NCBI GenBank assembly: GCA_027315365.1
Contig: DAHUYF010000078.1
Span: forward strand, 1 to 40,376
Origin: Rhodospirillales bacterium
GTDB taxonomy: Bacteria > Pseudomonadota > Alphaproteobacteria > ATCC43930 > CGMCC-115725
Length of the DNA stretch: 40,376 nucleotides
Reading direction: 5' to 3'
Part shown: one piece after another, positions 39,501 to 40,376 of the stretch
How the letters are laid out: the number at the start of each line of letters is the position of its first letter
How positions within the stretch are numbered: position 1 is the first letter of the stretch
The notes under the pieces: model-generated
Told to the model about the DNA's origin: nothing
What the model saw: only the letters and a program-made list of their open reading frames with translations
The model's database searches: none
Translations under genes and position numbers: made by a program

Positions 39501-40376
39501 GGTCGATGACTGGATCGCGCGCACCCGGTACTCCGTGCCGGGCGTCGGGCTGATCTCGCCGCCGCCGCATCACGATATCTATTCGATCGAGGATCTGGCG
39601 CAGCTTATCCACGACCTGAAGAACGCCAATCGCGACGCGCGGATCAGCGTGAAGCTCGTTGCGGAGCTGGGCGTCGGCACCATCGCCGCGGGTGTTTGCA
39701 AGGCTTATGCCGATCACGTCACCATTTCGGGCCATGACGGCGGCACTGGCGCCTCGCCGCTGACTTCGATCCATCACGCGGGCGAGCCCTGGGAAGTCGG
39801 CCTCGCTGAGACGCATCAGACCTTGGTGCTGAACGGCCTGCGGGGCCGCATCGCGGTGCAAGTGGATGGCGGCATCCGCTCGGGCCGCGATGTCGTCATC
39901 GGCGCGTTGCTCGGCGCTGACGAGTTCGGCGTCGCCACGGCGGCGCTGATCGCCGAGGGCTGTGTGATGATGCGCAAATGCCATCTCAACACGTGCCCGG
40001 TCGGCGTGGCGACGCAGGATCCCGAATTGCGCCGGCGCTTCGTCGGCAAGCCCGAGGATGTCGTCACCTTATTCATGTTCCTCGCCGAGGAAGTGCGCGA
40101 GCTCATGGCGAAGCTCGGCTTCCGCACCTTCAACGAGATGATCGGCCGCGCCGATCGCCTGGTGCAGCGCCGCGACGTGGCGCATCCGAAGGCGCGGCAT
40201 ATCGATCTCTCGCGCGTGCTGCATCAGCCGACGCTCGCACCGGGGACCAAGACCCATCAATGCGAGCTGCAAGACCATCGGCTCGGCAATGCGCTCGACC
40301 ATCAACTCATCGCGCAAAGCAAGCAGGCGATCGAGAACGGCGAGAAGACCGTTCTCGAGATGCCGATCCGCAACGT
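36580..40376 (+). CDS. gltB: Glutamate synthase (NADPH) large subunit, 3'-truncated by the window
   Basis: About 1265 residues of a protein of roughly 1500-1550 are present; the end lies outside. The N-terminal amidotransferase nucleophile is C17 in [12 protein letters not shown], exposed after propeptide removal. Further GATase motifs are [20 protein letters not shown] and [11 protein letters not shown]. The central domain and FMN-binding synthase domain follow ([20 protein letters not shown], then [20 protein letters not shown]). The 3Fe-4S cysteines are seen in [16 protein letters not shown]. The alpha subunit makes glutamate from glutamine and 2-oxoglutarate with GltD. Start codons at 36568 (GTG), 36577 (GTG) and 36580 (ATG) are in frame and all plausible; AGGGTGG lies eight bases before 36580. 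Confidence 0.96.
   Translation, partial: [1265 protein letters not shown]

Noticed and set aside
36280-39984. A 1234-codon open frame on the minus strand opposite gltB
   Set aside because: The plus strand encodes glutamate synthase with all motifs. Long antisense frames arise by chance in DNA with very high third-position GC; the minus-strand protein has no recognisable domain.
1-40376. tRNA, rRNA and CRISPR arrays
   Set aside because: No cloverleaf, rRNA-like block or regularly spaced repeat series was recognised by eye on either strand; a covariance-model scan was not possible.

Overview
The window is high-GC DNA (mostly near 70 % by eye) with dense, short-spaced genes on both strands. 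It looks like an alphaproteobacterium, perhaps of the Hyphomicrobiales or Rhodospirillales. Reasons are an MbfA-type ferritin/VIT iron exporter, a prkA–DUF444–spoVR operon, GCTAnnnn promoter boxes just before start codons, and a GTCATGGCCGGG-type intergenic hairpin. I cannot fix the genus. No rRNA, tRNA, CRISPR array or intact insertion sequence was seen.

Layout. 1-249: 3' end of a livF-like ABC ATPase gene. 250-788: long, lower-GC leader with a tandem repeat. 789-5615: stress operon prkA, DUF444 (YeaH/YhbH) and spoVR, closed by a perfect 16-bp-stem hairpin facing a convergent MFS gene. 7052-8697: divergent msrB and mbfA-like genes (oxidised-methionine repair, iron export). 8853-10041: FAA-hydrolase-family enzyme and a DUF1330 protein. 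10310-12940: minus-strand four-gene unit of lower GC (marR, an isochorismatase-like protein without its cysteine, a small membrane protein, MFS exporter), possibly acquired.

13370-20270 is the most unusual part. It holds an AraC-type regulator fused in one frame to a complete acetamidase/formamidase-like domain, a family-3 solute-binding protein, a fused permease-ATPase, a free-standing paralogue of the same acetamidase, and a RidA protein. I infer an uptake-and-hydrolysis pathway for an amide-bearing, amino-acid-like compound, whose regulator carries a copy of the pathway enzyme as its putative sensor.

20277-28034: DUF1194 secreted protein whose C-terminus is encoded by an intergenic-type repeat, HrpB helicase, Kup potassium transporter, a small DUF6197-like protein and a DHA2 drug exporter. 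28217-31266: an unknown protein, a membrane acyltransferase, an orphan biotinyl-carrier protein converging on and overlapping it, and a metallo-beta-lactamase-fold hydrolase. 31533-34351: a small unknown protein, then a coupled trio of methyltransferase, LpxH-like phosphoesterase and GT4 glycosyltransferase that suggests envelope-lipid work. 34442-36350: Tat-exported cupin, ArfB ribosome-rescue factor and an SDR oxidoreductase. 36580-end: glutamate synthase large subunit, cut by the window edge.

The bulk is core-like chromosome. The accessory-looking parts are the marR operon and the amide cluster. Product names rest on motifs read by eye. Exact substrates, promoters and operators are inference.
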